A stretch of DNA of 64,000 nucleotides from Takakia lepidozioides. Lineage: Eukaryota > Streptophyta > Takakiopsida > Takakiales > Takakiaceae. The first letter of the stretch is position 1. The number at the start of each line of letters is the position of its first letter. The notes beneath the pieces are model-generated. The model was not told the DNA's origin. It saw only the letters and a list, made by a program, of their open reading frames with translations, and did not search any database. This document shows, in pieces, positions 48,111 through 62,320 of this stretch. The position numbers were made by a program, and so were the translations under genes. Where the stretch lies: contig CM060733.1 of the NCBI GenBank assembly GCA_030704615.1, positions 1,304,001 through 1,368,000 of the forward strand, given 5' to 3'.

Positions 48111-51100
48111 TCATCCTACCTGTTTGGCCCTTTTGTTAGTAGGGGTTGAGATGCGTACTGCACTTCTGCCTTTCCACACAGCTCCTGGGGTTCTGTTCAA
48201 GGCACAATTATCCTGCTTATCCAACACTGATCCCGATTTAGCCTTACAATACTGGTAGCGGTAGCTATCCAAAGTGGAAGGATTACGACTGGGGCCTTTC
48301 AGCACATGTCTGGATGGACTGCTCAACTCTTTGGATTGTAGGTGGTGTGCAGTTGAAGGCTGATCACAGAACCAGGCTGAAGCGGCCTCAGAGTGAGTCT
48401 GTACAAGGAAATCAGATCTCTTTAAGGCTTGAGAAGAACCACACCCCTCAACAATTTCCGGTTCTCTCAACCAAGAATCAATCGCATTCCTTTTCCTGTC
48501 AACCCAACTTTGAAAGGCAGCTCTGACATAACCGGGCTTCTGCAAGTCATCTGTATCACTCCATGGCGCAAGACATGGAGAATCCAAACTCGCCTGCCAA
48601 AATGGTTGATGAGAGATGAAATCTTTTTCAGATGGAGGCTGCTCAAACATTTGACCTGCCTCAGTATCATAGTCAATAGGAGAAAAAGGTCCACACTGGC
48701 CGACCTCTACTGTTCGGTTAGTGCCAACCTCTGAAGCAGGAGGAAAGAAGGGGAGATCAACCTGATCTTCTGTTTGCCTTCTATGTATCCTGCCATTACA
48801 CAATGCATCAGCAGATCCATCAGCTTGTTTTGTGGATAGAATGGGTTGTGAGCAAGTAATTTCTGCTGCCGAAGGCCACTGACCACCCAGCACACCTTGG
48901 CATACAGACGGCTCCCCATATTGACATTGTTTCTTGAATAGCATTAGACTATGTTTGGGTACATCCAGTCCTTCCAATGCAGAAACTTGCTCCGGATGTG
49001 ACAAAGACATGAATTGAGGTAGCGGAATATCAAGAGAGAGTATCGTATGTGCAGTGAGTGGATTGATCGAAGGAAACTCTGTAAGAAAAGCTTCCGCTAC
49101 GGTCACGGACTGTGAGATGGGCCAATAAGAAGACCCTTTGACTCGTTCAATGCATTTCATGGTGACAACATCAGTTGTTTCGGGAGATCCAGAAACAAAG
49201 CATTGCAAATTAATGTTGAGTCCAGCCGCAGCAGCATACAGACTCTGCATTATTTGGAGGACAGCTGAAGTGAACACAGGTGCCCCTTCAAAAATCTAGA
49301 ATCAAACCAACCACAAACATTAGATGTATAAGCTAATACCCTAGAAGATAAAACAACTATAATAGCTTTTCAGGAAACAGAAACAGCAAAGTAACCAGAG
49401 AAAATCCTAAGGAAAATTTGTTGTTTTCAAAGTATCATGGATGCATAGTTGGTGAGTTGAACAGTGATACAAATATGAGAGGTATTGGTGAGAAAAGGAG
49501 CGGCCATTTGCAAAGTCCAAAATTTGATAACCCACCATGAGGCAGTCTCGGAATGAAAAGCGCATGGCCTTCATATGGCTGTCAGCAATAATGTCAATAC
49601 ATGGTAACAATATGGAAGCCGGGTCAATCTTAATGTCTGACAACTGTAGCTTCTCTCTTGTATAAAGGACCAAGCACGTTGATGGGCTCAGGATGAGATC
49701 TATAGGAAGCTGGAGCTCCCTTTCCACAACCTGCATGCAGTCAGTCTCAAGCCGAATTAATTTCTGATAAAAGCTTCTCCTTGCTGTAAGGAGCCCACCT
49801 GGTTGTGCTATGTTTGCAATGATTATACCATCAGGTCTTCTATCAGATAGGCGACTCTCCTCCTTGGCAGACTGGGATTCCAAATTTTGCTGAAAAGCTG
49901 CTTGATGCCTATTTGATGCCAGGAGAACGTCCTCGCTTCTGTGGCATATGTGATGATTCAAGGAGCTGCGAATAGTTGATATCCCTCCTGCTCTGAAGTC
50001 CACGTGGTGTCCCATTTCACTGTTTACTTGCATTGCCTCAGCATAACTCTCCTTGGTGGAAAAAGCATTAAGTGCCTTCACACTACCAGAGGGATACTCA
50101 ACGAAATGTAAGAGAACATTGTATTTCAGCTTATCTGAGTACAAGTAAGAGACTGGTCTACATTCTTCTACTCCATCCAGCTTTCTCTGAAGACCGAAGC
50201 ATACACGGTTGTTGCAGCTGTTCCCTTGCGAGATGTGCCAATCCATATAGAGCCAGTCACTTGGAAAGGTAGGAGAGAGCTTGCTTGAATGGGTGATTAC
50301 TGTAAACAGGTGTTCAAGCGATTGCACTTCATCTTGGTGACTGAACAAGGGCACCGGCAGGGTGAAAAATAAATTTTGGTCTTGTGTCAGCTCGGGCATC
50401 ACGATTAAGGTTTCAAAGTCTTGAGATGGAATCAGAGCATCTAAGTCAGGGAGTATCACGGCTGATCCACTCATCAGACTTGCCATATCTGATTTATCCC
50501 AGCCTGATAGCAATCTAGGAGCTTCCTCAACCACTGTGGGCAATTCAAACTTGACCATGAGATGATGGCCAGGCTGCTCGGAAGGAAGCACAAAGCCGTC
50601 CTCCAAGAGACTATGACATTCCACCAAAGATAGAAGAGTGGGAGAAAGAAGCTGAGAGCTGAGCTTAGCAGCAAGTATTTCTGGCAGAATTTTGAGCCAG
50701 GAGCCAGATGCACAATCCTCAGGAGCACCGAGCTGGCCTTCCAGTTTGCTGAGCATGCCGAGCTGATCGACGGGGGGTAGTGCCTCGAACACATAGTTGT
50801 TGAGAAATCCTCCCAAAGGCTCAAGCATGTCTGGTACCAGAGGCTCGATTTCATGTGAGGTTCTAGGAGCCGCCATTTCTCCCTCTTCCGCCTCAAATTC
50901 GTCAGCAAACAATGCAAGGTCTTCCTCAAATTTCTGGAGAGTAGCACTGCTGCTACAGACTTTCGATATTGACAAATTGGGCTGCCTTCTGATGAGGCAG
51001 CAATCCGTTTTCTTAGAAGGAAAGGCCGCCTCTGCATCTGATTCTTCTTGCCTCCTCCTCTTGGAACTTCCCTGGATCCTGGATATGGAAGACAGCTTAC

Positions 51101-51407
51101 GAATATCTGTCACGTCGACGTCCAAGGTTGGTACACTTCTCCTGAAAGGCACGATTTGTGACAGTAGAAGTTTTCCAGTCTGCATTGCAATTCCAACATT
51201 GACAGAGGCATCATCCCTGCTCTCATCCCTGATCTCCGACACGAATTTCTGAGCCAGAACCACCTCTCCTAGGCTTTCAGTGGAGCCACAGCTGTTCTCA
51301 GTTTCGCTCGAGAGTATGGGAACATGAAGAAGGCTCTTTCTACACTTCTCCTCAGCCAATCGCGCCGCTCGCTCCCAATAATCAATGCCATAGCAACGTA
51401 ACCGCAT
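48111..51407 (-). CDS. SHOC1: SHOC1/ZIP2-like meiotic crossover protein
   Basis: Two long exons, about 51407-49532 and 49297-48111, joined by a GT-AG intron after FRDCLM. The N-terminal MRLRCYGIDYWE resembles plant SHOC1 starts. The middle has acidic clusters and SDWLYMDWHISQ; CLVLYTREKLQLSDIK lies before the intron. After it, IFEGAPVFTSAVLQIMQSLY, YAAAAGLNINLQCF and FLTEFPSINPLTAHTIL match the XPF-nuclease-like and HhH region of SHOC1/ZIP2. This protein pairs with a SPO16/PTD partner to stabilise class I crossover intermediates; in this family the nuclease centre is lost. The C-terminal 250 residues are Ser-rich and end basic (KRAKQVG). The assignment is from remembered family patterns. Confidence 0.72.
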
Positions 51408-53424
51408 AGTCTCTAATTTACGCTTCCTCTGTCTTTCTTTCTTCTAGAACTACACCTGACCTCCAAACGATAGGCTCTGCAAAGATCCTACTATGCGATA
51501 CCAGAAGTTCACAGAGCATTCACAAAATCGTCCTTCATAAAAGCCCCCTCAATGAAATCTACTGAAAGAATGCTACTCAGCTCCCCATACGACAGATCGA
51601 CAGGAATTTATTTGTTATGCTGTGATGTTCTCTTCTCTCTCGTTTGTAGCGATTGCTTTGTTTCTTGCACGTTCTTGATCCACCAGACTTTGAGCTTCCT
51701 CTGCCTCTCTTCTCTTTTCTTTCGAATAGCCATTTTGTTTTGGCGATCGTCATTAGGCCAGCTCGCACTTGCAGCTAACTTTATATAGTAGCTGACATGG
51801 CAGCTGGGTTAGAGGGTAGCTATCCTACATGGCAGGCAACTTTCCATGTCAGCAGCTAACTTACTATAGTTCTACATATATTCTAGACAATATTATTTGG
51901 AAAATTGTAATTGCAGCCTAACCTAAAGCATGGGTCTGAAGACAAAATTCACCTCATCGATTTTATGGCAAGAAAATCATACATCGTCATGATCAGTCGG
52001 TTCTAGTAATTTCGCTGAAGATATAATGCATACATAGTAATGTCGACTATGGGTAGCTTCGGTATCCATATGCGTCTTCGAGTATACCTATGGAGGTACC
52101 CAGAGAATTTAACAAAATAATTTCATCTGTTTCATTAACAACTTTTGATTTTGATTTTTAAAAGGGAAACGGCCGGAGCAACCACTCATGGCAAACCAGG
52201 CCCCTTAATTTAGTGAGAGGAGAAAATAAGCTCTTTCATAGGAATTCAGATACCCTTGCCATGAGCACAAGGCTCATGGGACACTGGCCAAGGGAAGGGG
52301 GAGAAGATTATACCACACTCAAACAAAATAGCAGGAGTTGAACCCAGACTCAACTGGATGGCATCACTGAGCTAGCAGTACAACTTATAGTTATTTAAGA
52401 ACAATTGAAAATATCGTAATTCAATTGTCGTCAACCCAGGCTTCACCAAACTTGTCCTGTTGGTTATTTTTTCCACTTTCTTAATGCATTTTTGGGCCTC
52501 TTTTTCCGCTTTTCTAGAAAAATAAAAATAAAATTAAGGGTGTCCAGTGTCCACTCGTCCACTTCCTTTTCTTTATTTATTTCTTAAAAAAGAATTGCAC
52601 AACAGGACAGATGACTGCAACGGGGCAGAGTTGCACTCCCTGTCTATTATGTACAATGAATACTATGCAGTATACTCATTCAGTGAATGAGATCAAGCCC
52701 TCGGCATGTCTTCCGAGTTAGCCTTCAAGAGAGCTTGTTGCAGCTCCTTGGCACCATTGTTTATTCCAATGATTTGCTGTTCAAAAGGTTTTACCACAGT
52801 TTAAATGCTTCTCTCTCTCTCTCTGAAACCCCAACCACCTATGTCCCACAGTGCCCCAACCACTGCGAAATCTGTTGGTTTAAACGACTTTATTCCAGCT
52901 CCAACGCGACACTTTGGAGGTTAACTGTAAGCCAGTGAAAGACCAAGTTTGGTAAGCGTGGATGCTACATTTCTCGCTGCAGCTTCCAGAACAGTGATGA
53001 CCAAGAACAAGAGAGTCTAACAATTGGCTCCCTGGAGCATCCATCAATTGCGCCTTCGCATGAGCCTGCCAGTCCACCCCACCGGTGCTCACACCCTTAC
53101 AGCTACTCTCATAGAGTCCCGTCCCAGGCTTCCAAAAAGTATAGAGACGCTCAGACGTTCACGCACTGTTATTTACAAGGTGCAAATTTCCTCAATGCAC
53201 TCAATAATTCCATTTCCCCATGACATACTGCAAAAAGATATATTCTCAAACACCTACGGGCAACAGAGAAAGCACGCTACTGATACCACACATGGAAAAG
53301 AAGGTCTGATATCCAGTAAAATTGATTTCAGCGGACAAACAGCACTATAGCTTGGACCTTACCAACAATAGTCCTGGAGCATATACACCTATCACATTCT
53401 TTGAGAAAACCGGGGATTGAAGGT
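51408..53424. other. Intergenic with a tRNA-derived SINE relic
   Basis: No gene recognised between the divergent SHOC1-like start and the QSOX stop. A CATGGCAGC-type short repeat lies at 51790-51860. The SINE-like piece is listed separately. Confidence 0.5.
52310..52400 (-). repeat. tRNA-derived SINE head
   Basis: The minus strand has box-A-like TAGCTCAGTGATG followed about 30 bases later by box-B GGGTTCAACTCC. The body does not form a convincing tRNA. Confidence 0.45.
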
Positions 53425-56400
53425 TTAGTACTTCTGCTTTTTTTGCTGCACACGCCAAATGCATGTGGCAAGCCCGAAGACGCAACTGGCAATGGTAATG
53501 CCAACAGCTGCCCACCTCAGTACTGCTATTGTACTTTCGCTGTTGCCACTGTCACTCCCCACCTCAGCAAACAGTCGACCAGCCCCATCTTCCATGCCAA
53601 GGTGTTTGCTGCCTGTTTCTGTAAACATTTTAAGAGATATCCCATACCAGTCCATCAAAAATGTGTAGACTGCCGCTTCATCCCACTCTGGTTTTTTCTT
53701 CCCGGTGTCCTGCTGCTTGGTAGATGCCACCACTCTACACCCACCACATTGTTGCTTGGTTGGCCATAAGCCTTTTGGGAACTTAGGGTTACCAGTGCCC
53801 GAAGCAGCTTCTTCCTTGGCAACGCGCATATTGACCTGTTCCACTGACACTTTGCTTGACCATAGTGTGAAGTTAACAGCAAGCAAAAGAACTAAAGAAA
53901 CACTTAGTCCAACCAAACATCCACTGAAGCACTCATGGTGGGTACTAAAATAGCTTGACTACATGGTTGGAAGGACACCATGACTACTTAGTTGTCGGAT
54001 AGTGGCTGACTCTGATTTGAGTGGATTCTGATTTGTTGATCATAATCATCATTAATCTTAGGATCTTAAGAAAAAAAAAACTTGTCTGGGTTCAACTCTG
54101 TCTAGCTTGTCTTTTCTGCTACCTTGAGCGTCTCTTGCTATGTGCCGGTTATATGCTCTGGTGGGATCTTGGGGCCCCAAGCCAAAGAAACAAGAACCAA
54201 ACATTGCATTTGCCTCTTCTAAGTAGAAATCCACAGGGAAGGATAGTGCTGGCCAGGCATTTTACACATGCTTTTGACTGAATGCTGGCCTCAAGATCAC
54301 CAATAGTGAGACATGGTGAGGAAAAACAGCAACCATACCTCATTATGGGCACGCCAGAGCCACAACACCAAATCACGGCGTGACAACACTCCGTTCATTT
54401 TCATTCTGATGGACACCCTCCAAATTAGGCTGCTACTCCGGGTTCTTTCATCATCACATCTAAGAGTGACCTATCTTCTTCAAGCTTGAACTTCTCATAT
54501 ATTATGAAATGTAGCAAAACAAACAGCTATTTGAAGTGATTCCCTGCAGCAGACTTAGGTGCACTAACGGAATGAGTGCCAGATCAGCAGGCATCTCAAT
54601 TATTCTCATGAATAAAATTCAAACCAGGCACAGGATGTACCTAGAGCTAATATCTAAGAAGTGCTGACGACACAGTTCACAGTTGAAAAAGTTGCGGACG
54701 AAGGCATGGATAGCCAGTATGGCAGCATGACTTTCCGAGTCATCCACACGCACAGACAATGCATGGAACAGCATCCACAACCCACAGCTGCAGAGCACAT
54801 GCAGCTATAAATTAATAGCTGATAATTGTCCAGCCATGACTGCTAGTTTGCAGCGCCAGGTTGTAACACACACTATGACACTATGCAATGATTCATATAT
54901 TGGACTGCAGATTCTGAGAAGGTAACAGCTTACAGGATGGAAACAGTATGACAGTTTTCCAATGCTGCTAGCCATTTGTGCAGGAATCGAATCCCAAATA
55001 GAGATATGCTTTCATCTAAAACTGGCATGAGATTAGTGCAGCAGCAAAAAGAGAGATACAACTCTGTACCTGTAGGCACGAGTTTCACCACCGCACAACA
55101 CCTGCAAAAAAACTCTTGTATTAGCACCCCTATCTCATCTCCTGCTTTCTGCCACCATCCAGCTGAATGTCTGCATCCCCCCTCGTCTTGTCAAGCTACA
55201 CGTGTGCCTGCAGGGTTTCTCAGCGAAAACTCAAATGTAGGCATCCCTGGTGTAGCTTTCCTGCCCAAGAACCTGATGACTTCAAGCTAAAAGGCTTACA
55301 GAAATCATACAACACGACCAATTCACACATAGAATACAACATATACTCTGCAGTAAAGTGGATGAAGAAAGTGTCAGAGTGCTATATCCTTGGATGTGTC
55401 CCGCAGTAATTGTGGTTAGCATTAATCACTAAAAATCACATGTCCGAGTGCATCTACTCATATCCAGCTTGCTGTATGCAGTGTGATGCACCACCTGATA
55501 CTATCTGCATAAATCTTTACAAAATTCAATAATTACAAGACCAAGACCAAGAAACAGACAGTCAACACTGTAGAATGCAGAACAAGGCCAATTGAACAGT
55601 CAGAAAGAAAAACAAATATGACTTAAAAAGCTTGACATAACGGGAAAAAAGCCTGGCTGTTTGTAAGTTGCTAAAATAGACAGGTCGGAAGGGGGACGCT
55701 GCCCAACATCTGTGCTCTCAGCAGCATGGCACTAGATGTCTGGTTGTTCCTGTACAAGTTTTGAGGAGGATCTGGCTGCTGCTGCTATTCCAAAGAAAAT
55801 ACACATAATGGAGAGAAAGGCCTTTAACACAGAAACTACAGACAAGAAAAACAAAGTAGGGGGACTATATATTCAACCCTAAAATTGGGGTTAAAACTAG
55901 AAGCATGTAGAAAGAGATGCAGAAGCAAACCCAGTGGCCACGCGGAAGGGTGTTCCCACATATGGGGTGGTCACGCAAGGCTGCAGTAGGATGCTGGCCA
56001 GATGGCCACAGCTCAGCCACGTTCACCAGTAAGTCAGCACTCCCAGAACGACACCTGCTCTCCCCCCATTATGTGGTTGTCAGGAGGTGAAACTCCTCAG
56101 TCCACGAAGACAATGTAGCTTTCAAGAGAAACTTGAAGTGGCACATGGATAGGATCTAACCTTTTAGAGGGATGGTGGACCACCAAGAGCTGCAAAAATT
56201 TGATGAAAGGATCTCGACTGGAAGAGCCCATCATCTGTATCACCTTGAAATGTTGCAAAACAGTCATGTCCCCAAAGACCAAAAGGAGTACATCCTTTGC
56301 AGCTGCAAAAGTGCCACAATGTACAGGAAGATCACTTGTGCAGATGACTGACCTTTCTTTCATCCACCATGATCTGAAATGCTGTGGCAGTGGCTTCCTC

Positions 56401-59070
56401 AATGTCATTAACTGATGCAGCCATCTTCTCTACCAGACAGCATGCAAACAGAATTAGAATGAGGGCTAAACCGTAACCTTTTGCCTACAGGTCAATATTC
56501 AGCACCAATTAGCAACTCTCCAATAAGCTAACTTAACAAGGACTAAGGCCAATGATACAAACTCCTGCAAGCACTTGATTATACTACAGACTCGTAAGCT
56601 CATCAGCAAATATTAACCTCCACCATCTCAGAGCCATCCGTTGCAGATGCCTTTGGGCGCTCCATGGTTGCCTCCAGCAGGGAATATTCTCTGCTCAAAA
56701 TATTGTGCAGCAGGTTATAATATAAAAGACACAAGAAGACAGATGAATATCTCAGCATCGGTTCAATTCTGTCTTCCGATGCTCTCACCATGAGAACCAC
56801 ATTCCAAAGAGGACCAAACTACAATGGATGAATGGACATACACAAAAACATTGAATCTGCAAAATCAAGCTTTTGTTCTAGACTCCCTCACAAGTAAATT
56901 GACTATCCCACCGGAGTACCGAAACTAGAAATACTGTATTCTTCAGATATAAAGCAATTTAGTAGTCATCAACAAAATACTGGTGCAGTAATGCAAAAGA
57001 AAATAATTGATGAACCGATAGAGAAGAGGGTATACAAGGTGACTCAGATAATGCAGTCAGAAGCAGGGGAAGCAAGGACAGCCCAGGGTGAAGACAGCAA
57101 TAGTGCAGATACGCACTTGCCAACATGCTTATTGATCCACTTGAGTAATGCCTCTGCAGTGCGCACGTCACCTGCACTGACGGCCTCCACTTCAGTTGTT
57201 CCTTTGAGAGGTCCAATTGTAGATGCCACCTTTTTTGGAGGGCCCCAATATAGTGTGGGATAGTGGGTGATAGCAAATCTTTCACAAAGAGTTGAACTAG
57301 CCTGTGCCCATTCCCCCAACAGCAATAAACCATGCTCTTCAACCTCCCATTTTTCAAATTTTTGTGGGGAGTTGAAGTAGCCTGTGCTACCATTCCCCCG
57401 ACAACCATGTTATTAACCTCCTATTCTTTCTTGCCAATTGCCAGCAGCCTTTCACATTATCTGGTAGAAATTTGACTGTAACCATATAGTTCACAAAAAA
57501 GCTCTCCAGATATAAGACACATCATGGGAAGGCAGCATAGTGCACACGCACAGGTCATGCAAATATGCTACTGTGACATAAACACAGCTTCAGGTTGACC
57601 TATAAGCTTATTGGACGTACATCCCCCTTGAACATGCACACATGATACTTCTTAGTCAAGTCAAAAAAGAAGCAATCAAGAGAACTGAAGCAGGTCCTTG
57701 CATTCACCTGATCAGCACAATCCACCTTGGCAACATACACCTCACCCGCATGTACAGCATCCAGCCTGTTGAAGAGCTGTGCAATACGCTCATAGTATGG
57801 CTGCATTCAGTTTCACATGCAATGTCAGAAATTGGCCTCTCTGCTGGGCCAAAGTCTCCTAATGGAAGAAACCTAGCTGCTGTTCGTATACATTACTGCC
57901 TCCTTCACCAGGTAGGCTACATGTTTTACCGCAAATGACAATGAAACCAGCGTACGGTCCTTGCATGATTCTTTCCAAGGACCCCTGCTCTCACACTATT
58001 GGGGGATATGTTAGAGCTTCTCCTCTCACAGAGACTCTCACACTCTTGCCAAATTTCAGGAAGTTTGAAAACAGTGGCTCACCTTGTAATTTCGGCATGC
58101 AGGGCACCTGCACCCTCCCGGACAATTTGCAAAGCTGTGAGTATCGCGGCATTGTCCACCTCACACTCTCGCTAAGAAAGTCCCAACAAGTCCAGAAGAA
58201 AAGGTCAAATGACTCTTGCTTGGCTGTAGGGGAAACCCACATAGACCACATTACAAAATATGTACGGATTGACAGCTCCCTTATGTGCAGTGCACCCTTG
58301 AGGCCATAGTCTGAGGTATCAACCAACCCAGAGCCAGCTGGTGAAATTTCTACCCACCAGGGCATAAAAGCTCAGCCTGATATTGGTTATAACCCGAAAT
58401 TCCCCATGACAATGCAAGTGACTCTTGTCGAGTGTTTGATGTCCGGATCTCATGCTAGGAAACCAACCCAGCACTGTTGCCCTAGCCCCCTATTTCGCCG
58501 CAGACCGCTCAATCACAGTTGATCTAGAAGATCCATAGTAGGAAATAGAGGGTTTTTGGTCACCAGTGTGAACCCTAACTATTTCTCTTCGCAAAACAGC
58601 ATAGAAGCCAGAGGCTGAGTACACTAGAAAAGCTCGCGCATACTACATTCATCCAACGCAGCTCATCTCACGGAGAGACAAGCGGCTGTTGATTTGCTGG
58701 AAAGCTAGGATGTACTTCTCAAGGAAAAGCTGAGCTGCCATGAAGGAGAGCGAACCAATCGTAAAGAAACTCAGATCGGAACTTCAAAACAAGGCAAAAT
58801 TTGCTGACCACCTCAAGCTACAGGGACACGAGCTGCAAAGAATCCATAAGAGAGGGTGAAGGGAACCCACCAGTGAGCGTAAAATTCCACCAAAGCCCAT
58901 GGAGCAGTAACTGCCTTCAAGGTAGAATTGAAGGTCCCGGCAGTGAGCTCGTGTGCATAATCTGACGGTGAAGAAATAGACGTCCCGCTCCGAGCCGCCT
59001 GAGCACCCCCTACTAACATAACCATCCATAGACACGCCAACACCGCCCTGCAGCCTTCTTGGCCCACCAT
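53425..59070 (-). CDS. QSOX: Quiescin sulfhydryl oxidase (QSOX)
   Basis: Exons on the minus strand: 59070-58871 (signal peptide, then LVEFYAHW); a 25-base exon 58107-58083 that supplies the thioredoxin active site CPACRNYK; 57800-57708 (PYYERIAQLFNRLD); 57301-57117 (ERFAITHYPTLYWGPPKK); about 56720-56630 (SLLEATMERPKAS); about 56410-56355 (DIEEATATAFQIM); about 56230-56155 (FIKFLQLLVVHHPSK); about 56065-55935 (CRSGSADLLVNVAELWPSG); an exon near 54740-54650 with the Erv-domain CELC (FVRNFFNCELCRQHF); about 54375-54335 (LVLWLWRAHNE); and the last exon from about 53850 to 53425 with FPKGLWPTKQQCGGC, EWDEAAVYTFL and a C-terminal membrane helix. The exon with the CRGS/FAD-contact region was not found. 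QSOX oxidises thiols to disulfides in secreted proteins, passing electrons to oxygen via FAD. Confidence 0.9.
58083..58107 (-). other. 25-base microexon encoding the CPAC active site of QSOX
   Basis: The bases between an acceptor CAG and a donor GTGAGC join in phase with both neighbours and complete W-CPACRNYK. Without it the protein would lack its thioredoxin redox centre. Confidence 0.9.
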
Positions 59071-60488
59071 CTTCTACAGAAATTAAAGCTCCTCCATCAA
59101 TACCCCGCCTGCTCCGATATCCTTTGCTCACCACCCCCTCTCTCTCAGGGTACTACTGCCTCCAACAGTCTTCATACTGTGCTCCGTAGATCCCATCAGC
59201 CTCGTAACAAAAATGGAAGGTGGGTTGTCTAGATCCTTGTGCGAGTCACGCCAACCAGCCCACTGAATCGACCCACGTTGGGATCTATGCAGGTCGCCAC
59301 TAGCATTTTGCCACCCGAGCACCTCCCTCCTGGATTCTCTTTCTGTAGGGCTCTGTGAGAGACTTGCGGATATTCTCTTATTCCCTCCACTCCTTTCAGA
59401 CTTGTGAATAAGTCAAACCATTCATCCATTTATAACTTTCACAGTTGCATGCAGAATTGATTCTGGACTAGCAATGAGATACAACCACAACCCAAGTTAG
59501 CCTAAACAAACCTCAAATGGCAATTGGCTCTCTTGCTTTGCTTTGGCACAACATAAGGGTAGGTAAGACTAGGGAGCATGACTCAGCACAACACACCAAC
59601 CAGCGCCTTGACATGGTGTAAGGTACTTTGACCACATTTTCTCCATTGACTTGCATGTCTCCGCAAAGTCTCTCTCTACAAGAGAGCTAATAAAGGTGTA
59701 CTTAGATTACTGCCTATAAAAGATAAAGGTCCAAGCTATTTCTTCTCCGCATGAAGAGTGAGGTCCAGGCTACTTCTAGCGTTAAGGTAATTGTAGACCC
59801 GAGAGAGATTGCCAAGTGTATAACTCGGTGGTATACTACCTATATATGGAATAGCAAACATACCATCACTGCAGGCCCAGGTAATTTGGCCTCTAGCCTA
59901 GTGCTGTAAAAATGTCAGTTTTGGGCCAAACTCAAAACTGAATATATGTCAGTTTTGGGTTATTTTGGGGAAGGATTCTATAGCCCCGGAAAGATTCTCT
60001 AATGATCCTTTGGCCCAGGGATAAAGATTCTACCCGGGGATGTGAGCATGCCCAGGGTTAGATTTCAAACAAATATTCTCTTACCCCGGGCTAGCGCCGT
60101 ACCTGGGTCTAGATGATGAAAGTTTCATCCATCCCCATATTTTACAACAGTATTTTTTATGTATTTTGTATACGTACTTGTTTGTAACGGGCAGGCACGT
60201 CCAGCCAAACAAAGGTGTCATTTTGTTTCACTGATTAAGAGACTCAAGATTTTGGCCAACTGGACTCGAATTGGTGGCAAAGCTTACAGTATTCCTCCTG
60301 TGTATCTCCTAGATGCCACTGTAACCATGGCAGCGAGTGACACGACAGGTTGCACATGGTCATGTGGGAATGCACCGAAATATAAACGTCTTCAAGTTGT
60401 CAGACTCCTCAGCTGACTGGTAATTCTGGTTAGATGCCTCTTTAAATGACCTCCGTAGGCTCATAATGATCGTCCATTTGTCAGCCCA
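59071..60488. other. Intergenic; dispersed repeat copy 3
   Basis: The dispersed repeat with CTTTGGCACAACATAAG, GACTCAGCAC and TTTTCTCCATTGACTT lies at about 59535-59700. No gene recognised; the QSOX promoter should lie just right of 59070. Confidence 0.55.
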
Positions 60489-62320
60489 TCATAATCGAAA
60501 GTCCCTCTCCAAGTTTGCTCTAAGCTTGGGGTCGACACATTTGCTCAAATCATGAGATGTTGGTACTTGTCCAAGAAGGAGACTTACAATCGCGTAGGAG
60601 AAGGGTCGGGACACCTCAAACTTGTACAATGCTATCTTGAAAATCAGATGGCCTAGCATGCGTGCCTGTGCAACGCAAGTAAAACAAATAATATTAGCAT
60701 TCAAATAACACATCTGGTGAGTGGTAGAATATAAAAGCTCAAGGTAGCAGCTGGCTGCAAGTATAGTGAACATGGAGATTTACCCTATCCAACTGAATAT
60801 CGGGTCGGACAATTTCAGTGTCGAGTTTTACATGTAGAATTATCTTTTGGAGGTTGTTTGGATACTCGAAAATTGCATTGTAGTTCTGCAACACATAATA
60901 AATTTCAGTTAACTTTGTAGGTATCTTTGGCTTTCTTTAGCTGAGTGTTGATCAAATTTGATTAGCTATAGGTTCAGATTCTTACAAATGTGATTGACCA
61001 GAACTGTTTTCATGCGTTAGTCAACCGCGTCAAAGGTATTGCTTTCAGCAATATATTGTCGCTTGAGTGGATGAAGTCCACCTTGGGCTTGTAGGAAGCT
61101 TGTTTGGAGACCACATATGAGCACCATTACTCTGTAAAAGCGGCAAGCTCTTTCCCTTGGTGCACCTGAATACACGTTATTTAGAATATGTTGCATAATA
61201 TGCAAGAGCTTCCTCTCCTAGTGGCATTGCAATCAGACCCTCTGTTTCTCAGTCCTAGGCATGCATAAAAACAACCATGTATACCTGAATATGAGTGTTT
61301 AGGATTGGTGAGGAGTCTAGGTAGGAGTTATAGGCTTTGAAGACTATGTGGAAAAGATAGAAGCGTTGATAGTCCAACAATGTTGAGACAATGCTTCATC
61401 AACTTTGACTCTTGCTTCCAACAAAAGCAACTCATCCTCCTCACCCTGCTTATGGGCTTGACGACACATTAGCTCCAATTGACTTTTCGAAAAAGATGTG
61501 TCTAGGTAGGAGTTGTAGGCTTTGAAGACTATGTGGAAAAGATAGAAGCGTTGATAGTCCAACAATGTTGAGACAATGCTTCATCAACTTTGACTCTTGC
61601 TTCCAACAAAAGCAACTCATCCTCCTCGGCCAGCTTATGGGCTTGACGACACATAAGTTCCAATTGACTTTTCGAAAAAGATGTGAAGGTAGACAATTGT
61701 AGCACCGCATCCCCACCATAGCATTCAAGAATATCCCGAACTACTTCCAATCGATGACAATTATGTGATTGCGCAATACATGCCTCAAACTTATCCCATT
61801 GTCGCCAAAACGACATTGCAACTGGTCATCTCGAAGCTCGAGGCAAACATCCCTCAGCTACTGGTCTAAACTGGTGTCTGATGTCACATCATGCTCAAAA
61901 TGCCTTGAAGGCCAACCAAAAAGATTTTGACCATTTCTTCTCGTAAGGATTCCGGTGCGTTTGCAAGGTGCTATCCATTACTTGCCGTTGCTCCAGGGCT
62001 ACAATATAAGCCTTATGTGCATTCAACCATGTTTCTGACAAGTCGTTTAGTTGGACATCCTCGGAGTTGTCCAAACGTGTAAGTTGTTGTGTCCCTACTA
62101 TTGATGCGCTTGCTGGAACAGTAATTGCTGATGCTGATGTTGTGTACCTGTTGTTGTCATCGTTGGAGTTGTCCGAGGTCGAGGACGCCCTCGCAGAAGA
62201 CCTTCATCAGGCAAAGGGTTTGAAATAGTTAGATGCATTTGACATGGAGGCCCAGTCGAAGAAGACTTGCAGAAAACTCAGCTCGGGCTACGATTGGAGT
62301 ACCTGTACGGGTAGCTAGGT
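60489..62320 (-). other. Degenerate minus-strand coding-like region
   Basis: Several short minus-strand frames (for example ALYKFEVSRPFSYAIVSLLL near 60600 and KSQLELMCRQAHKLAEEDE near 61640) look like exon pieces of one gene, but I recognise no domain. A tandem duplication interrupts it. Confidence 0.3.
61321..61690. repeat. 184-bp tandem duplication
   Basis: The unit starting GTAGGAGTT at 61321 restarts at 61505 and the two copies differ at only a few positions. Both stay in the same minus-strand frame (SKSQLELMCRQAHK in each). Confidence 0.88.

Noticed and set aside
52310-52400. Functional tRNA gene on the minus strand
   Set aside because: Box A and B words are present, but no acceptor stem or cloverleaf can be formed.
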